In this document: in pieces, positions 33,410 through 41,747 of the stretch
How positions within the stretch are numbered: the first letter of the stretch is position 1
How the letters are laid out: each line of letters starts with the position of its first letter
Assembly: GCA_052389915.1 (NCBI GenBank)
Contig: JBQTHL010000077.1
Coordinates: forward strand, 1 to 64,000
Direction of reading: 5' to 3'
Length of the DNA stretch: 64,000 nucleotides
Source of the DNA: Panacagrimonas sp052389915
GTDB taxonomy: Bacteria > Pseudomonadota > Gammaproteobacteria > Nevskiales > Nevskiaceae
The notes under the pieces: model-generated
Databases searched by the model: none
Seen by the model: the letters and a program-made list of their open reading frames with translations, nothing else
Told to the model about the DNA's origin: nothing
Made by a program: the position numbers and the translations under genes

Positions 33410-34501
33410 TCAGTGCGTTCTACGCTGGTATCGGGGCGGGCTCGATATTGCGGGCATCCAGCCTCGTTCGTCGTCGCACGATGTCGTTCTTCCCAGGAGC
33501 CGGTTCCAGAAGCCCTTCCCCGGACAAGGCGGCGTGTCGCGACTTTCGGATCGGGTGGCTCCGCGCGCAGCGCGATGCACCGTCGCTTCCGAGCGAAATT
33601 TTTCCAGGTCTGCGAGCGAGGACTGGGTGTCCGGATGATGACGTCCCAGAACCCGCTCCCGACCCTTCGCAGCGTCCTGCATCACTCGCAGCGCGAGGTG
33701 CGAGTCGCCCGACGAAAAGAGCGTCCCGGCGAGGTTGTTCATCGAGGTGAGGGTGTCTGGATGGTTTTCGCCCAGAACACGCCGCCATACGGCCAAGACC
33801 TGTTCCTGGAGCGTGCGGGCCGCCGGCAGGTCCCCCTGTCGGCCATACGTGCCGGCGAGGTTGTTCATCGTGCGGAGCGTGCACGGGTGTTCCTCGCCGA
33901 GCACGCGTCGCCGGACAGCGAGCACCTGCTCCTGAAGCATCCGGGCCGCGGGCAGATCTCCCTGCTGCGAGTAGGTGCTGGCGAGGTTGTGCATCGAGGC
34001 GAGCGTATCCGGGTGTTCTTCGCCGAGCACGCGACGCCGGGCGGCGAGCGCCTGCTCGTCGAGCCCGCAGCCGGTCGGCAGGTCGCCCTGTTGCCGGCAG
34101 GTGTATGCAAGGTTGTGCATCGAGGTGAGCGTGTCCGGATGCTCCTTGCCGAGTACGCGTTCCAGTACGGAAAGCACCTGCTCCTGCAGCTTGCGGGCAG
34201 CCGTCGGATCGTCTTGCTGTCCGAGTGTGAGGGCGAGATTGCTCATCGAGACGAGCGTGTCCGGGTGTTCGTCGCCGAGCACGCGGCGCAGGACGGCAAG
34301 CACCTGCTCCTGGAGCCTGCGGGCGGCCGGCAGCTTGCCCTGTTGCCGGAACGCGCAAGCGAGGTTGCCCATGGCTATGAGCGCGTCGAGGTTCGTCTCG
34401 CCGAGCACGCGGCGACGGATGACGAGCGCGAGCTCGTCGAGTTGACGGGTGGTAAGCACGTTGGCCCGCGGCCGGCCCATGCTGGGCAGGTAATTCGTCA
34501 C
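33410..34501 (-). CDS. TPR-repeat protein (kinesin-light-chain-like repeats)
   Basis: About 363 residues if started at the GTG 9 nt after CCGGAAG. From about residue 30 to 285 there are six near-identical 42-residue TPR repeats with the pattern RRVLGEEHPDTLASMHNLA, followed by a proline- and arginine-rich tail. Such repeats are found in bacterial NB-ARC/STAND-type sensors and conflict systems. The near-identity of the repeats (126-nt units at DNA level) suggests recent duplication. Likely role: protein-protein docking or target sensing for the neighbouring SLOG-like and effector-like proteins. No nucleotide-binding domain is present in this polypeptide. Confidence 0.78.
   Translation of the reverse strand: MTNYLPSMGRPRANVLTTRQLDELALVIRRRVLGETNLDALIAMGNLACAFRQQGKLPAARRLQEQVLAVLRRVLGDEHPDTLVSMSNLALTLGQQDDPTAARKLQEQVLSVLERVLGKEHPDTLTSMHNLAYTCRQQGDLPTGCGLDEQALAARRRVLGEEHPDTLASMHNLASTYSQQGDLPAARMLQEQVLAVRRRVLGEEHPCTLRTMNNLAGTYGRQGDLPAARTLQEQVLAVWRRVLGENHPDTLTSMNNLAGTLFSSGDSHLALRVMQDAAKGRERVLGRHHPDTQSSLADLEKFRSEATVHRAARGATRSESRDTPPCPGKGFWNRLLGRTTSCDDERGWMPAISSPPRYQRRTH
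33745..34380. repeat. Tandem 126-nt repeats encoding TPR units
   Basis: Five to six head-to-tail units of about 126 nt with phrases such as GAGGTTGTTCATCG, TCCGGGTGTTCTTCGCC and GAGCACGCG recurring in each. They correspond one to one to 42-residue TPR motifs in the gene above and could expand or contract by slippage or recombination. Confidence 0.8.
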
Positions 34502-34595
34502 GGCAAGCGTCTTCCGGTTGTACCGACCGGCGCGAGCGACGGAGCAGGAGTTGGAGCCTCGACCCTGGGGCGGCAATGGCCGAAGAAGATCCGGC

Positions 34596-35207
34596 TCATG
34601 CCCGGCCCTGCCAGTCGGACGGGTTGAGGTGCGTCACGCGGACAGACCTGCGCTTGACCTCGGCAACCATGTGTCCGGTGCCTCCCGGCCCGTCGCCGCC
34701 GCGGCCGTTCCAGAGGCAGAGCAGGCTCAGTTTGTTCGCGCCCCAGGCGAGCGCGGTGTCGAGCAGCCAGAGGTTGCAGCGTTCGAAAGGATCGACGTGG
34801 GGTGGCGGCTCGCCGAGCTCGAAGGGCATGTAGCGGATGGGGTCTTGCAGCCGCGCCTTAATCGAATGAAAGCGTTCGCGCCAGAATTCGTTGTCGGCAG
34901 ACGGATCGATCGAACGGCGGATGAATTCCGCCTCCTCGAACGGCAGCATCACGTGGCAACGCACGCCGCGCTGCCGACAGGCTTCTAGGAACAACAGGTC
35001 GCCGCCGGATGCGGCCTGGGAGAGCGCGAGATCGCCATCGGCGGCGCCGAGCCTGTCGAGTGCCTGCCCGATTTTTTCGGCGGCGACAGGGACCAGGGAA
35101 GCAGGAAAGCGGGGTGTGGGCCGGTCAGGCGCATCCACCACGTGGCCGCTGAACAGGAAGACCTGTCGGGGGTCGAGTGGCTTGGAAACGACTGCGTGCT
35201 GCTTCAT
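34596..35207 (-). CDS. SLOG-like (predicted nucleotide-binding) protein
   Basis: A 203-residue protein starting at an ATG with a strong GGGAGGAA ribosome site. The N-terminal half has a Rossmann-like pattern: VFLFSGHVVDAPDR (residues 16-29), a helix, then DLALSQAASGGDLLFLEACR (59-78) and VRCHVMLPFEEAEFIRRS (82-99). The GG-containing loop after the second strand and the LPF strand end fit SLOG/TIR-like predicted nucleotide sensors or processors described in bacterial conflict and TPR-associated systems. The second half carries FERCNLWLLDTALAWGANK and LLCLWNGRGGDGPGGTGHM. It heads the four-gene minus-strand cassette. Function is inferred: makes or binds a nucleotide signal. Confidence 0.6.
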   Translation of the reverse strand: MKQHAVVSKPLDPRQVFLFSGHVVDAPDRPTPRFPASLVPVAAEKIGQALDRLGAADGDLALSQAASGGDLLFLEACRQRGVRCHVMLPFEEAEFIRRSIDPSADNEFWRERFHSIKARLQDPIRYMPFELGEPPPHVDPFERCNLWLLDTALAWGANKLSLLCLWNGRGGDGPGGTGHMVAEVKRRSVRVTHLNPSDWQGRA

Positions 35208-35476
35208 GGGTTCCTCCCGCGAAACGCTGCGTGGCGTTCCGTTCACGGTGTCGTTCGCGTCCCCACGGGATGCACGACGACTTCCGATACGAGACTAAGA
35301 GAGCGGAGACAACGCTTCAATCGGTTTCGCGCGTTTTTTCAGTCCAACTGAGACCTGCGTCACATCAAAAACGCGATTTGTCGCGGGGCGATGGTTTTGT
35401 CGAGGCGTGGCATCCGATCGGCCGCGGTGCGCGTTAACGGAAATACGGGTTTCACTTACGACGTACGAGGCAAGCG

Positions 35477-36073
35477 ATGTTCGCGAAATTGTGTCTGAGG
35501 ACTGTTGTCTTGTTGTGGGGTCTGACGACGAGCGCCTGCGCGACGTTCTCGGCTTCCACGCCCTCGCCGGTGCCGCTGGCCCCGGCCGTGGACCTGCAAC
35601 GCTACGCTGGCGACTGGTATCTGATTGCGCACATTCCCACCTCGCGCGATGTGGAAGCGCACAACGCGCAGGAGAATTATGCGATTCGTCCCGATGGCTC
35701 GGTCGGCATCACTTATCGCAATCGCCTGGGCGGATTCGATGGCAAGCACAAGCTGATGACGCCCACGGCTTACGTGATCGAGAACAGCAACAATGCTTTA
35801 TGGGGAGTGCGTTTCGGCTGGTACTGGCCCTTCGTTTACGAGTACCGCATCGCCCACGTCGAGCCCGACTATTCGGTAGTCGTCGTGGCGCGCAGCAAGC
35901 GCGACTTCGTGTGGCTGTTCAGTCGCACGCCGCAGATGGACGACACAGAGTTGGCGCGCTACGCCGGATTGATGAAGGGCTGGGGCTACGACGTGGCCAC
36001 GCTGATGCGTGTGCCGCAGCAGTGGCCTAATCCGGCGGACGGGTCGATGCCGGTGCTCGGGCCGCTGCGGTGA
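35477..36073 (+). CDS. blc: Bacterial lipocalin (Blc family), lipoprotein
   Basis: A 198-residue lipocalin. A signal peptide ends in a lipobox-like LTTSAC, so the Cys near residue 21 is probably lipidated and the protein attached to the outer membrane. The first lipocalin motif is LQRYAGDWYLIAHIPTSRDV (about residues 40-59). The strand set typical of Blc follows, with the late DFVWLFSRTPQMDD (structurally conserved Arg). These proteins bind lysophospholipids or fatty acids and serve in envelope maintenance. The gene is transcribed alone, divergent from the SLOG-like gene across a gap of 269 nt in which I see no repeat. Confidence 0.92.
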   Translation: MFAKLCLRTVVLLWGLTTSACATFSASTPSPVPLAPAVDLQRYAGDWYLIAHIPTSRDVEAHNAQENYAIRPDGSVGITYRNRLGGFDGKHKLMTPTAYVIENSNNALWGVRFGWYWPFVYEYRIAHVEPDYSVVVVARSKRDFVWLFSRTPQMDDTELARYAGLMKGWGYDVATLMRVPQQWPNPADGSMPVLGPLR

Positions 36074-36077
36074 AGGT

Positions 36078-36129
36078 GGTGTGGGGTGCCAAGCCGGCCT
36101 AACCCTGCGGCCAGGCAACGCCCCACACC
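36078..36129. terminator. Hairpin between convergent genes
   Basis: GGTGTGGGG-TGCC pairs with GGCA-ACG-CCCCACACC around an inner GCCGGCC/GGCC centre. It lies just after the lipocalin stop and before the end of the minus-strand gene at 36153, so it may end transcripts from both sides. No long T run. Confidence 0.6.
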
Positions 36130-36152
36130 GACTGAGGATTGTCGCGTTCCAC

Positions 36153-36863
36153 TCAGAATATTCTCGACGGCGCCCGCGACGGGAACACTTCCTCCGCGAG
36201 GCGCTGCATGCCGCAGCGGAAATATTCGAAGCGCTCCGCCAGACGTTTGAAAATATCGCGCAGACCGAATTCGGTCGCGTGTGGACTGTAGGCGGCCTGC
36301 GCGTAGTGGCCGCGTCCCATGCGCCGGTAGAACTCCATCGAGACCGGCCGGCGCTTGTAGGTGCGCCGGTACTCGACCCAGGGCGCGCACACGCCGGACA
36401 GGTAAAGCGAGTAGTTGCCGATGTGAGCGTTGACGAGGAATTGACGCTCCGGGCCCGACTCCAGGCCCTCGCGCATCAGGTCCGCCAGATACTCGTACCG
36501 GGCCGCTTCGTCCTGTTGCAACTGATAGATGCGCTCGGTGCGCGAAAACAATCCGAGCAGGTTGGCAAGGTAGTGGATGACGCTGCGCTCGAGCTTGTCG
36601 CGCGGGCCGGGCAGGGCGCGGCGCAGCATCACGTCGAAGAACAGTTGCGGCGATACGTCGAGCCACTGCGCCTGGCGATCCATCAGCGCTTCGTGCACGA
36701 AGCGCGATTCGAGAATCGACTCCAGCGTGTTGGGCTGCTCGTGCACGCGGCGGACCGCTTCCACCGGATCGACGCCTGGCACCGGGAAATGCTCGAACAA
36801 GAACAGCAGATCTTTGCGATCGAATTGACTCGGTCCCATCACGGCGAAATCGGGCGACAGCAT
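36153..36863 (-). CDS. Conserved soluble protein of unknown function
   Basis: A 236-residue protein from the ATG that follows CGAGGTGTCGATC. It has no signal peptide or membrane helix. The sequence is rich in charged and aromatic residues (LLFLFEHFPVPGVDPVEAVR, YEYLADLMREGLES, FEYFRCGMQRLAEEVFPSR) and is probably all-helical. I do not recognise the family. It is the last minus-strand gene of the long cluster, 114 nt from the lipoprotein gene upstream, so it may be co-transcribed with the MotA/vWA group. Confidence 0.65.
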   Translation of the reverse strand: MLSPDFAVMGPSQFDRKDLLFLFEHFPVPGVDPVEAVRRVHEQPNTLESILESRFVHEALMDRQAQWLDVSPQLFFDVMLRRALPGPRDKLERSVIHYLANLLGLFSRTERIYQLQQDEAARYEYLADLMREGLESGPERQFLVNAHIGNYSLYLSGVCAPWVEYRRTYKRRPVSMEFYRRMGRGHYAQAAYSPHATEFGLRDIFKRLAERFEYFRCGMQRLAEEVFPSRAPSRIF

Positions 36864-36976
36864 GATCGACACCTCGCGAGAAAACCTACGAGTTGTCATG
36901 CAAGGTCTGCGCCCATGACAGTCTCGAAAATCACCAGCAATCAGGAAGATCGGCTGCCAACGAGCGAGCCTTGCTG

Positions 36977-37738
36977 CTACCCGCGCGGTCTTTCCGGTGG
37001 GTACGGAGGCGAGGGACCCACGTTTCGTCGCCGGTCGGCAGGACGCTTGAGGGCCGGCCGGGCCTTGACTCCGCCGGCGGGCGTAAGTAGCTCGCCGACC
37101 TGGCCGGCCACGCCGTCGCAGGCGGCCGACTCGGTGCGCGCGATCAGCGGAATCGGAATGATGACCGCCGGCATGTACGAGGTGCCGCTGGCGTTGACCG
37201 TGATCTTGCCGACGGGCGCTCGGTTGGTCATGTCCCAGATCGAGACTTCGTACTTGGATTCCTTTTCCCACCAGCCGAAGCCAAAGCAGCCACCACCTGC
37301 GGGCGACAGCGCACAGCCCATGCTGCCGCCGCTGTCGAGCTTCTCGGTTTCGCCGTCGATCCACACCATGAAGCGCACGCCGGTGGCGCGCACTCTCTGC
37401 ACGATGGCGGGGTCGTCGAACAGCGTGTTGATCGCTTCGGAAGAAATCGGGGCCGTGCGCGGCTCCAGCCACGGGAACAGGGCGTCCACGAAACCCTTTT
37501 CCGGATACACCGGGAGCTGGCGGTTGCGCAGCGCGTTGGCCACGCAGGAATTGAAGCTGGCCTCGGATTCGCGATCGCCGCGATGACGCCGGCCCAGCAC
37601 CACCAGGGTCTCGCCTGCGGCGACCTTCACGGCGCTGCCGCTCTGCCGAAGCTGTTCGACCTTGGACGTGACGCAGCCAGTGCAGAGCGTAGCTGCGCCG
37701 AGCATCGAGGCCAGATGCAGCTTCATTTGCAGATTCAT
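36977..37738 (-). CDS. Lipoprotein of the MotA/vWA cluster (1)
   Basis: About 253 residues from the ATG overlapping the preceding stop (ATGA). The signal peptide ends in ATLCTGC, a lipobox with Cys about residue 21. Mature residues include VKVAAGETLVVLGRRH, a central SSEAINTLFDDPAIVQRVRA and the strand-rich KYEVSIWDMTNRAPVGKITVNASG, consistent with an alpha/beta periplasmic domain such as CsgG-type or related envelope lipoproteins, though I cannot assign it. The C-terminal 50 residues are Arg/Pro-rich. It should reside in the outer membrane or periplasm with the other lipoproteins of the cluster. Confidence 0.72.
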   Translation of the reverse strand: MNLQMKLHLASMLGAATLCTGCVTSKVEQLRQSGSAVKVAAGETLVVLGRRHRGDRESEASFNSCVANALRNRQLPVYPEKGFVDALFPWLEPRTAPISSEAINTLFDDPAIVQRVRATGVRFMVWIDGETEKLDSGGSMGCALSPAGGGCFGFGWWEKESKYEVSIWDMTNRAPVGKITVNASGTSYMPAVIIPIPLIARTESAACDGVAGQVGELLTPAGGVKARPALKRPADRRRNVGPSPPYPPERPRG

Positions 37739-38403
37739 GGCGATGCTGCTCCGGACGTCATCGCCAACGCGGCGGCCAGCCGTGTCTGGAAGCCGGGGCC
37801 GTCGCGAAAAATCAGCGCCATGCCGGCGGCCGCATCGCGCATGGCATCGTTCACTGCAGCGGTCAGGCTGGCGTTGGTTCCGCCGATGGCCGCACCGCGA
37901 TGCTTGCCGTACGCGGCCAGTTCCCAAGCAGTGATTTCCCGGCCTTGCGGCGTCAGCAATTTCAGACGGTATTTGATCCAGGCCTCGTGGAATTCGTCCT
38001 TTTCGTTGATGGGACTGGCGATCTGCACCTGCTCTACCACCGGCTGCAGGATTGCCTGCACGCCGACATCCTCGGCCTGTGCGCCGGGTCCCTTGTTCAG
38101 AACGGTCAGGCGCGTGAACTGGGCGGTGAGGAATTCCGTGAACAGCCCCTTGGACGCGGGGCCCACCGATACGCGTTGTTCGAGACCGTTGACGGGCTTG
38201 TCCACGAACACGTAGTTGGAGAACGCGTTGTCCATGTACAGGCCCATGCGTACCGGAACTTGGCGAAGCACAGGCTTCGGAAACTGCGTAGGCGGCACCA
38301 CGGGCGTGGTGGAGCAGGCGCCAAGCATCGAGGAAAACGCGAGTGCGATTGCGAGACGAGCGGTGAAGCGCCTCTGTTCAACGACTGGATGTGAGTCCGA
38401 CAA
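37735..38403 (-). CDS. Lipoprotein of the MotA/vWA cluster (2)
   Basis: A 222-residue protein whose signal peptide ends in SSMLGAC, a lipobox with Cys at about residue 30. The mature part is a mixed alpha/beta domain (PVRMGLYMDNAFSNYVF, then VNKGPGAQAEDVGVQAI and VQIASPINEKDEFHEAWI) with a helical, Ala-rich C-terminus. Unknown family. It overlaps the vWA gene before it by 26 nt and the lipoprotein after it by 4 nt, so all are translated as a coupled unit. Confidence 0.72.
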   Translation of the reverse strand: MSDSHPVVEQRRFTARLAIALAFSSMLGACSTTPVVPPTQFPKPVLRQVPVRMGLYMDNAFSNYVFVDKPVNGLEQRVSVGPASKGLFTEFLTAQFTRLTVLNKGPGAQAEDVGVQAILQPVVEQVQIASPINEKDEFHEAWIKYRLKLLTPQGREITAWELAAYGKHRGAAIGGTNASLTAAVNDAMRDAAAGMALIFRDGPGFQTRLAAALAMTSGAASP

Positions 38404-39373
38404 AGGCGCCTCCGTTTCTCTCGCACATGATACGCATGAGGTTGGCGAACCGGATGCCGGTCGCGGTGACCCCGCCGTTGGAGTACTGGGTCGGAAATCC
38501 CACGGCGTGAATGCGCGCCCGCGGCACGCCGCGAGAGTCCTTGGGGTTGATGCGCTGCACCCGCGCGAGCGCGTTCTCGGCCGAGGCGCCAGTGAAATCG
38601 TCGCCCAGCACGTAGATGCTGATCTTCTTATCGGGCTCGGCGAATGCGCGGATCGCGGCCTCGATACCTTCCACCGGACTCGAGTCCGAGAAGGTCCGCC
38701 AGGTGCGCAGCGCGTCGATGGTGGACTTGCGCCGGCCGGGCGTGTCCGGAATCCACTGGCCGCGGTAGCTGTTGAATAAGTAGGCGCCTTCGTCGCTCAT
38801 TACCTGGATGCCTTTCACCTTGGGGTAGATGTCCAGGATTTCGACCATCGTCTGAAGCATGGTGCTCCATGCAAAGCGCTGCATGGAGCCCGAAGTGTCG
38901 ATCACGAAGATGATGTACTCGCTGTCCACCGGAATGCCGCCAACCGGAGAGTCCGCTTGCACACGCACGCCCTGTGCCTGCAAGCGGCGCATCTCCTCGG
39001 TCAGAGACTGGCGCGCGGCGGCCAAGCGCTGTTCCACCGTCTCGTTCACGGCCTTGTCGGTCTTGGTTTCGCTGGTCAGTTGCAGCAGCGAATCGGAACT
39101 GACGCGCAACGCCGCTAAGGTCTTGCGCGCCGCGTCGAGCCGCGCGCGGGTGGCCGCGACTTGGTCTTCCAGCCCCTTACGCTTGCCGCTGGCTTCTTCG
39201 CCGATCTTGCGCAGTTGCGCCTCGCGGCTGTCCAGTTCTTCGGTGACCTGCACCCTAATCGTCGGTTCGGCCGATTTGCTCAGCACCAGCAGCAGCACGA
39301 TGGCGCCGAAGCCGCAGCAGATGCAATCCAGGAACGACAGGCCGAAGACTTCGACTTCGCGACGCGTCTTCAT
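38378..39373 (-). CDS. Membrane-anchored vWA protein with a membrane aspartate (vWA-1)
   Basis: A 331-residue protein. A short basic tail (MKTRREVEV) precedes one membrane helix, FGLSFLDCICCGFGAIVLLL (residues 10-29), which contains Asp16. A periplasmic coiled coil (about 45-140) leads to a von Willebrand A domain with the MIDAS motif DTSGSM (159-164), then YVLGDDFTG. N-in topology would put the vWA domain in the periplasm. The Asp within a sole N-terminal helix, beside a MotA/TolQ-type gene, is the arrangement of ExbD/TolR/MotB. I infer a stator-like partner of the channel whose vWA domain replaces the usual peptidoglycan- or TonB-binding domain. Confidence 0.8.
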   Translation of the reverse strand: MKTRREVEVFGLSFLDCICCGFGAIVLLLVLSKSAEPTIRVQVTEELDSREAQLRKIGEEASGKRKGLEDQVAATRARLDAARKTLAALRVSSDSLLQLTSETKTDKAVNETVEQRLAAARQSLTEEMRRLQAQGVRVQADSPVGGIPVDSEYIIFVIDTSGSMQRFAWSTMLQTMVEILDIYPKVKGIQVMSDEGAYLFNSYRGQWIPDTPGRRKSTIDALRTWRTFSDSSPVEGIEAAIRAFAEPDKKISIYVLGDDFTGASAENALARVQRINPKDSRGVPRARIHAVGFPTQYSNGGVTATGIRFANLMRIMCERNGGAFVGLTSSR

Positions 39374-40455
39374 GGCCAGTCCGGAGACGGATTCAGGAAA
39401 GCGCCGCCGGTCAACTGCGCCAGGTACCAGTACGCGCTGGCGGCCTGCGGATCGCCCTCCATCGGCAGCAGGACAATGTTGATGGGCGCACCGTCCCGCG
39501 CCAGGTCTTCGGCTTCGTTGAAATACTTCACCCGGTCCTTGCCCGAGGCGACAGTGCGGCCGCCACCTTTGCCCAGGGTTGGCAGGCCGTCCGTGATCAG
39601 GAAGATATTGTCCGGCGCGGGACGCAGGCTGCGCGCGATTTCGAAGGCACGCATCAGATTAGTGCCGCCCTTTGGCACGATGCGGCGAAGGGCGACCATG
39701 GCTTCGTCGAGCTTGCGGCCACCATCGGAAGACAGCCAGCCGACGCTGGAACCGAGCACTGGCAGCGTGCTCTCGGCGAACGCCAGCATCTGGAATTGGC
39801 CGTCCGGCGGTAACTGCGCGGTGATCCAGTCGACCGTCGCCAGGGTCCGGCGCCACTTCGGTGCGCCGAGCTTGGCGGCCTCGCTCATATTGCGTCGGCG
39901 CACCGCATCCACGATGGTTTCACCGAGCATGCTGGCCGAGGCATCCACCAAAATCAGCACGCGTTGCCCACCGACGCGCATGCCGGTCAAGTACTGGCGC
40001 TGGCCCTCGGCAATCACACTGCGCGTTGCATTAGCGCCCGCGTTCTGGGATGCAGCGCGCATGGCCTGCACGCGCGATTCCAGCGCTAGCAATTCTTCCT
40101 GCAGCTTGCGCAGACGGGATTCGCGCGTGGTCGCCGCATCGGCGGCGTCCGGCACCTGCGAGCGCAGCAACTCGATCTGTTCGCGCAGACGCCTGGCCTC
40201 GGCGTCCGCGGTCTGGAGTTCGGTTTCGTCGCGGCTCAGGGCAGCCTGCATGGTGAGCAGGTCCTGCTGGTTGTCGAGCACTTCGCTTTCCAGCGCATCG
40301 ACTTTCGCGATGAGTTCGGCGTTGGACGTCAGGTCCAGGTCGACGCGCGCGTGATCCACCAGCATGAACAAGAGCACCGCCGCGCCGAAACCGCAGGAAA
40401 TGCAATCCAGGAAGGACAATCCGAAAACGGCGACGTCGCGACGGCGACGTTTCAT
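39370..40455 (-). CDS. Membrane-anchored vWA protein with a membrane aspartate (vWA-2)
   Basis: A 361-residue paralogue of vWA-1, overlapping it by 4 nt (ATGA). It starts with a basic MKRRRRDVAV, then the helix FGLSFLDCISCGFGAAVLLF (residues 11-30) with Asp17, a long periplasmic coiled coil (about 40-135), and a vWA domain with MIDAS motif DASASM (171-176) and the later FLITDGLPTL. The almost identical helix in both proteins shows strong selection on this segment, as would be expected for a proton- or ion-conducting contact with a MotA/TolQ protein. No sortase or lipid signal is present. Confidence 0.8.
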   Translation of the reverse strand: MKRRRRDVAVFGLSFLDCISCGFGAAVLLFMLVDHARVDLDLTSNAELIAKVDALESEVLDNQQDLLTMQAALSRDETELQTADAEARRLREQIELLRSQVPDAADAATTRESRLRKLQEELLALESRVQAMRAASQNAGANATRSVIAEGQRQYLTGMRVGGQRVLILVDASASMLGETIVDAVRRRNMSEAAKLGAPKWRRTLATVDWITAQLPPDGQFQMLAFAESTLPVLGSSVGWLSSDGGRKLDEAMVALRRIVPKGGTNLMRAFEIARSLRPAPDNIFLITDGLPTLGKGGGRTVASGKDRVKYFNEAEDLARDGAPINIVLLPMEGDPQAASAYWYLAQLTGGAFLNPSPDWP

Positions 40456-41747
40456 CCCGCCGAGGCTTCCGCTGACTGCACGTCGATCAGCCGCAGTTCA
40501 ACCCCGGAGCAGGCAATCCGATCGCCGAGCTTCAGCGCCCGCGCAGAGTTGGCGACCTCGCCATTGACTCGCACGCTGGCGCCGCCGGCGTCTTCCAGGC
40601 GCAAGCCTTCGTTGCCGTGTCTCAGGATGCCCGGTGCGCCGGGGAGCCAAGCCGACAAAGCCTGCGACTGGCCGCGCGCAGGCAGGAACTTTGCGCGTGC
40701 GCCGATCAGCGCATGTGTGGGCGCGGCGTCGATGACCTCGCCCGCGATAGACATTACGCGTCGCGGCAGTCGAGCGATCCACGGCAGCTCCGGTGTATCG
40801 GTGCAGATGCGTGCGGCGTTTTCCTGCGCACCTCGTGCGCTGGCAGCATCGTCGAGCAGGGTCACGGGCGACAAGCGAGCCGCCAAGCCTGGCAGGGAGG
40901 CCGCACGCACGCTGAGCATTACGCTCGCATCCAGGGTTCTTGCGGTGGCCAGCACGGCGTCGGCTAGCGCTTCGATGCGGTCGGCGAGCGCATCCTCGAC
41001 GGTTTCTCGCGCCACGCTGGCGCGATGCGTCCGGCCGTCCACTTGCAGTTCGAGCACCGTATGCGTTTCGCTCGCCAGGCGTGCGGTGAATTCGGGCAGG
41101 CGGTCGTAGAGCGCCTGCTCGGTGCGCGCGTTGTGCAGCGGATCGAAGCGCGCGTTGCGCACGAAGGCGGCGGCAATTACTGCGGCTACGCGATCCTGCA
41201 TCGCGGCCAGCCCGGGCTTGAGTTCCTGCACGCGCGTGCGCGCCAGATCCTGCTGCCCCTCCATCCAAGTGCAGACCACGCGATGCCACTGCACGTCGAT
41301 ATGCACCGCCTGTGCCGAAGCGGGCGCCGTGCTGGCTGCGGCGACCGCGCCATCCACCAGCCCTATTGTGCGCGCGCCGACCGCTTGCAGCAGACCCAGC
41401 AGAATGCCGAGCTGTCCGGGTGTGAAGCTGCCCGGCGCCGCCAGGACCAGAGGTTGCAATATCAGCGCCTCGCCCAAGGATTGCAGGTGTGCGTGGGCCA
41501 GGTCCGCCGCCGTGCGCGCATCGCCGAGCGGAACGCTTAGCGCAGTATCGAGCTGGTACCAGAAGCGGTCGTTCGCGCGACGCGGATCGATGCGCATGCG
41601 GCCACGCGCCGTCTCGCCCACGAGCAGGCGGCGCTCGTCCAGCGCGGCGCAGCCCGGACTGTCGAACAACACGGTTTCGCCCTCGAACAGGCGCAGTCCC
41701 GAGTCCCTGAGTTCCAGCACCCGGAACGGCGAGGCCGGATTACTCAT
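40452..41747 (-). CDS. Actin/Hsp70-like protein with C-terminal FHA-like domain
   Basis: A 431-residue cytoplasmic protein overlapping its neighbours at both ends. Residues 1-300 look like a degenerate ASKHA (Hsp70/actin/PilM) fold: FRVLELRDSGLRLFEGE at the start (phosphate-1-like strand pair), LAAPGSFTPGQLGILLGLLQ then VGARTIGLVDGAVAAAS (the connecting helix and second strand pair). The C-terminal about 90 residues are FHA-like (GILRHGNEGLRLEDAGGASV, then VNGEVANSARALKLGDRI), a phosphopeptide- or partner-binding module. Encoded between the vWA pair and the MotA/TolQ-like channel, it is a candidate cytoplasmic coupling or regulatory component. Confidence 0.68.
   Translation of the reverse strand: MSNPASPFRVLELRDSGLRLFEGETVLFDSPGCAALDERRLLVGETARGRMRIDPRRANDRFWYQLDTALSVPLGDARTAADLAHAHLQSLGEALILQPLVLAAPGSFTPGQLGILLGLLQAVGARTIGLVDGAVAAASTAPASAQAVHIDVQWHRVVCTWMEGQQDLARTRVQELKPGLAAMQDRVAAVIAAAFVRNARFDPLHNARTEQALYDRLPEFTARLASETHTVLELQVDGRTHRASVARETVEDALADRIEALADAVLATARTLDASVMLSVRAASLPGLAARLSPVTLLDDAASARGAQENAARICTDTPELPWIARLPRRVMSIAGEVIDAAPTHALIGARAKFLPARGQSQALSAWLPGAPGILRHGNEGLRLEDAGGASVRVNGEVANSARALKLGDRIACSGVELRLIDVQSAEASAG

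Noticed and set aside
33745..34380. Regular direct repeats as a possible CRISPR array
   Set aside because: Units are 126 nt long, without short conserved repeats or unique spacers, and encode TPR motifs. No cas genes are present.
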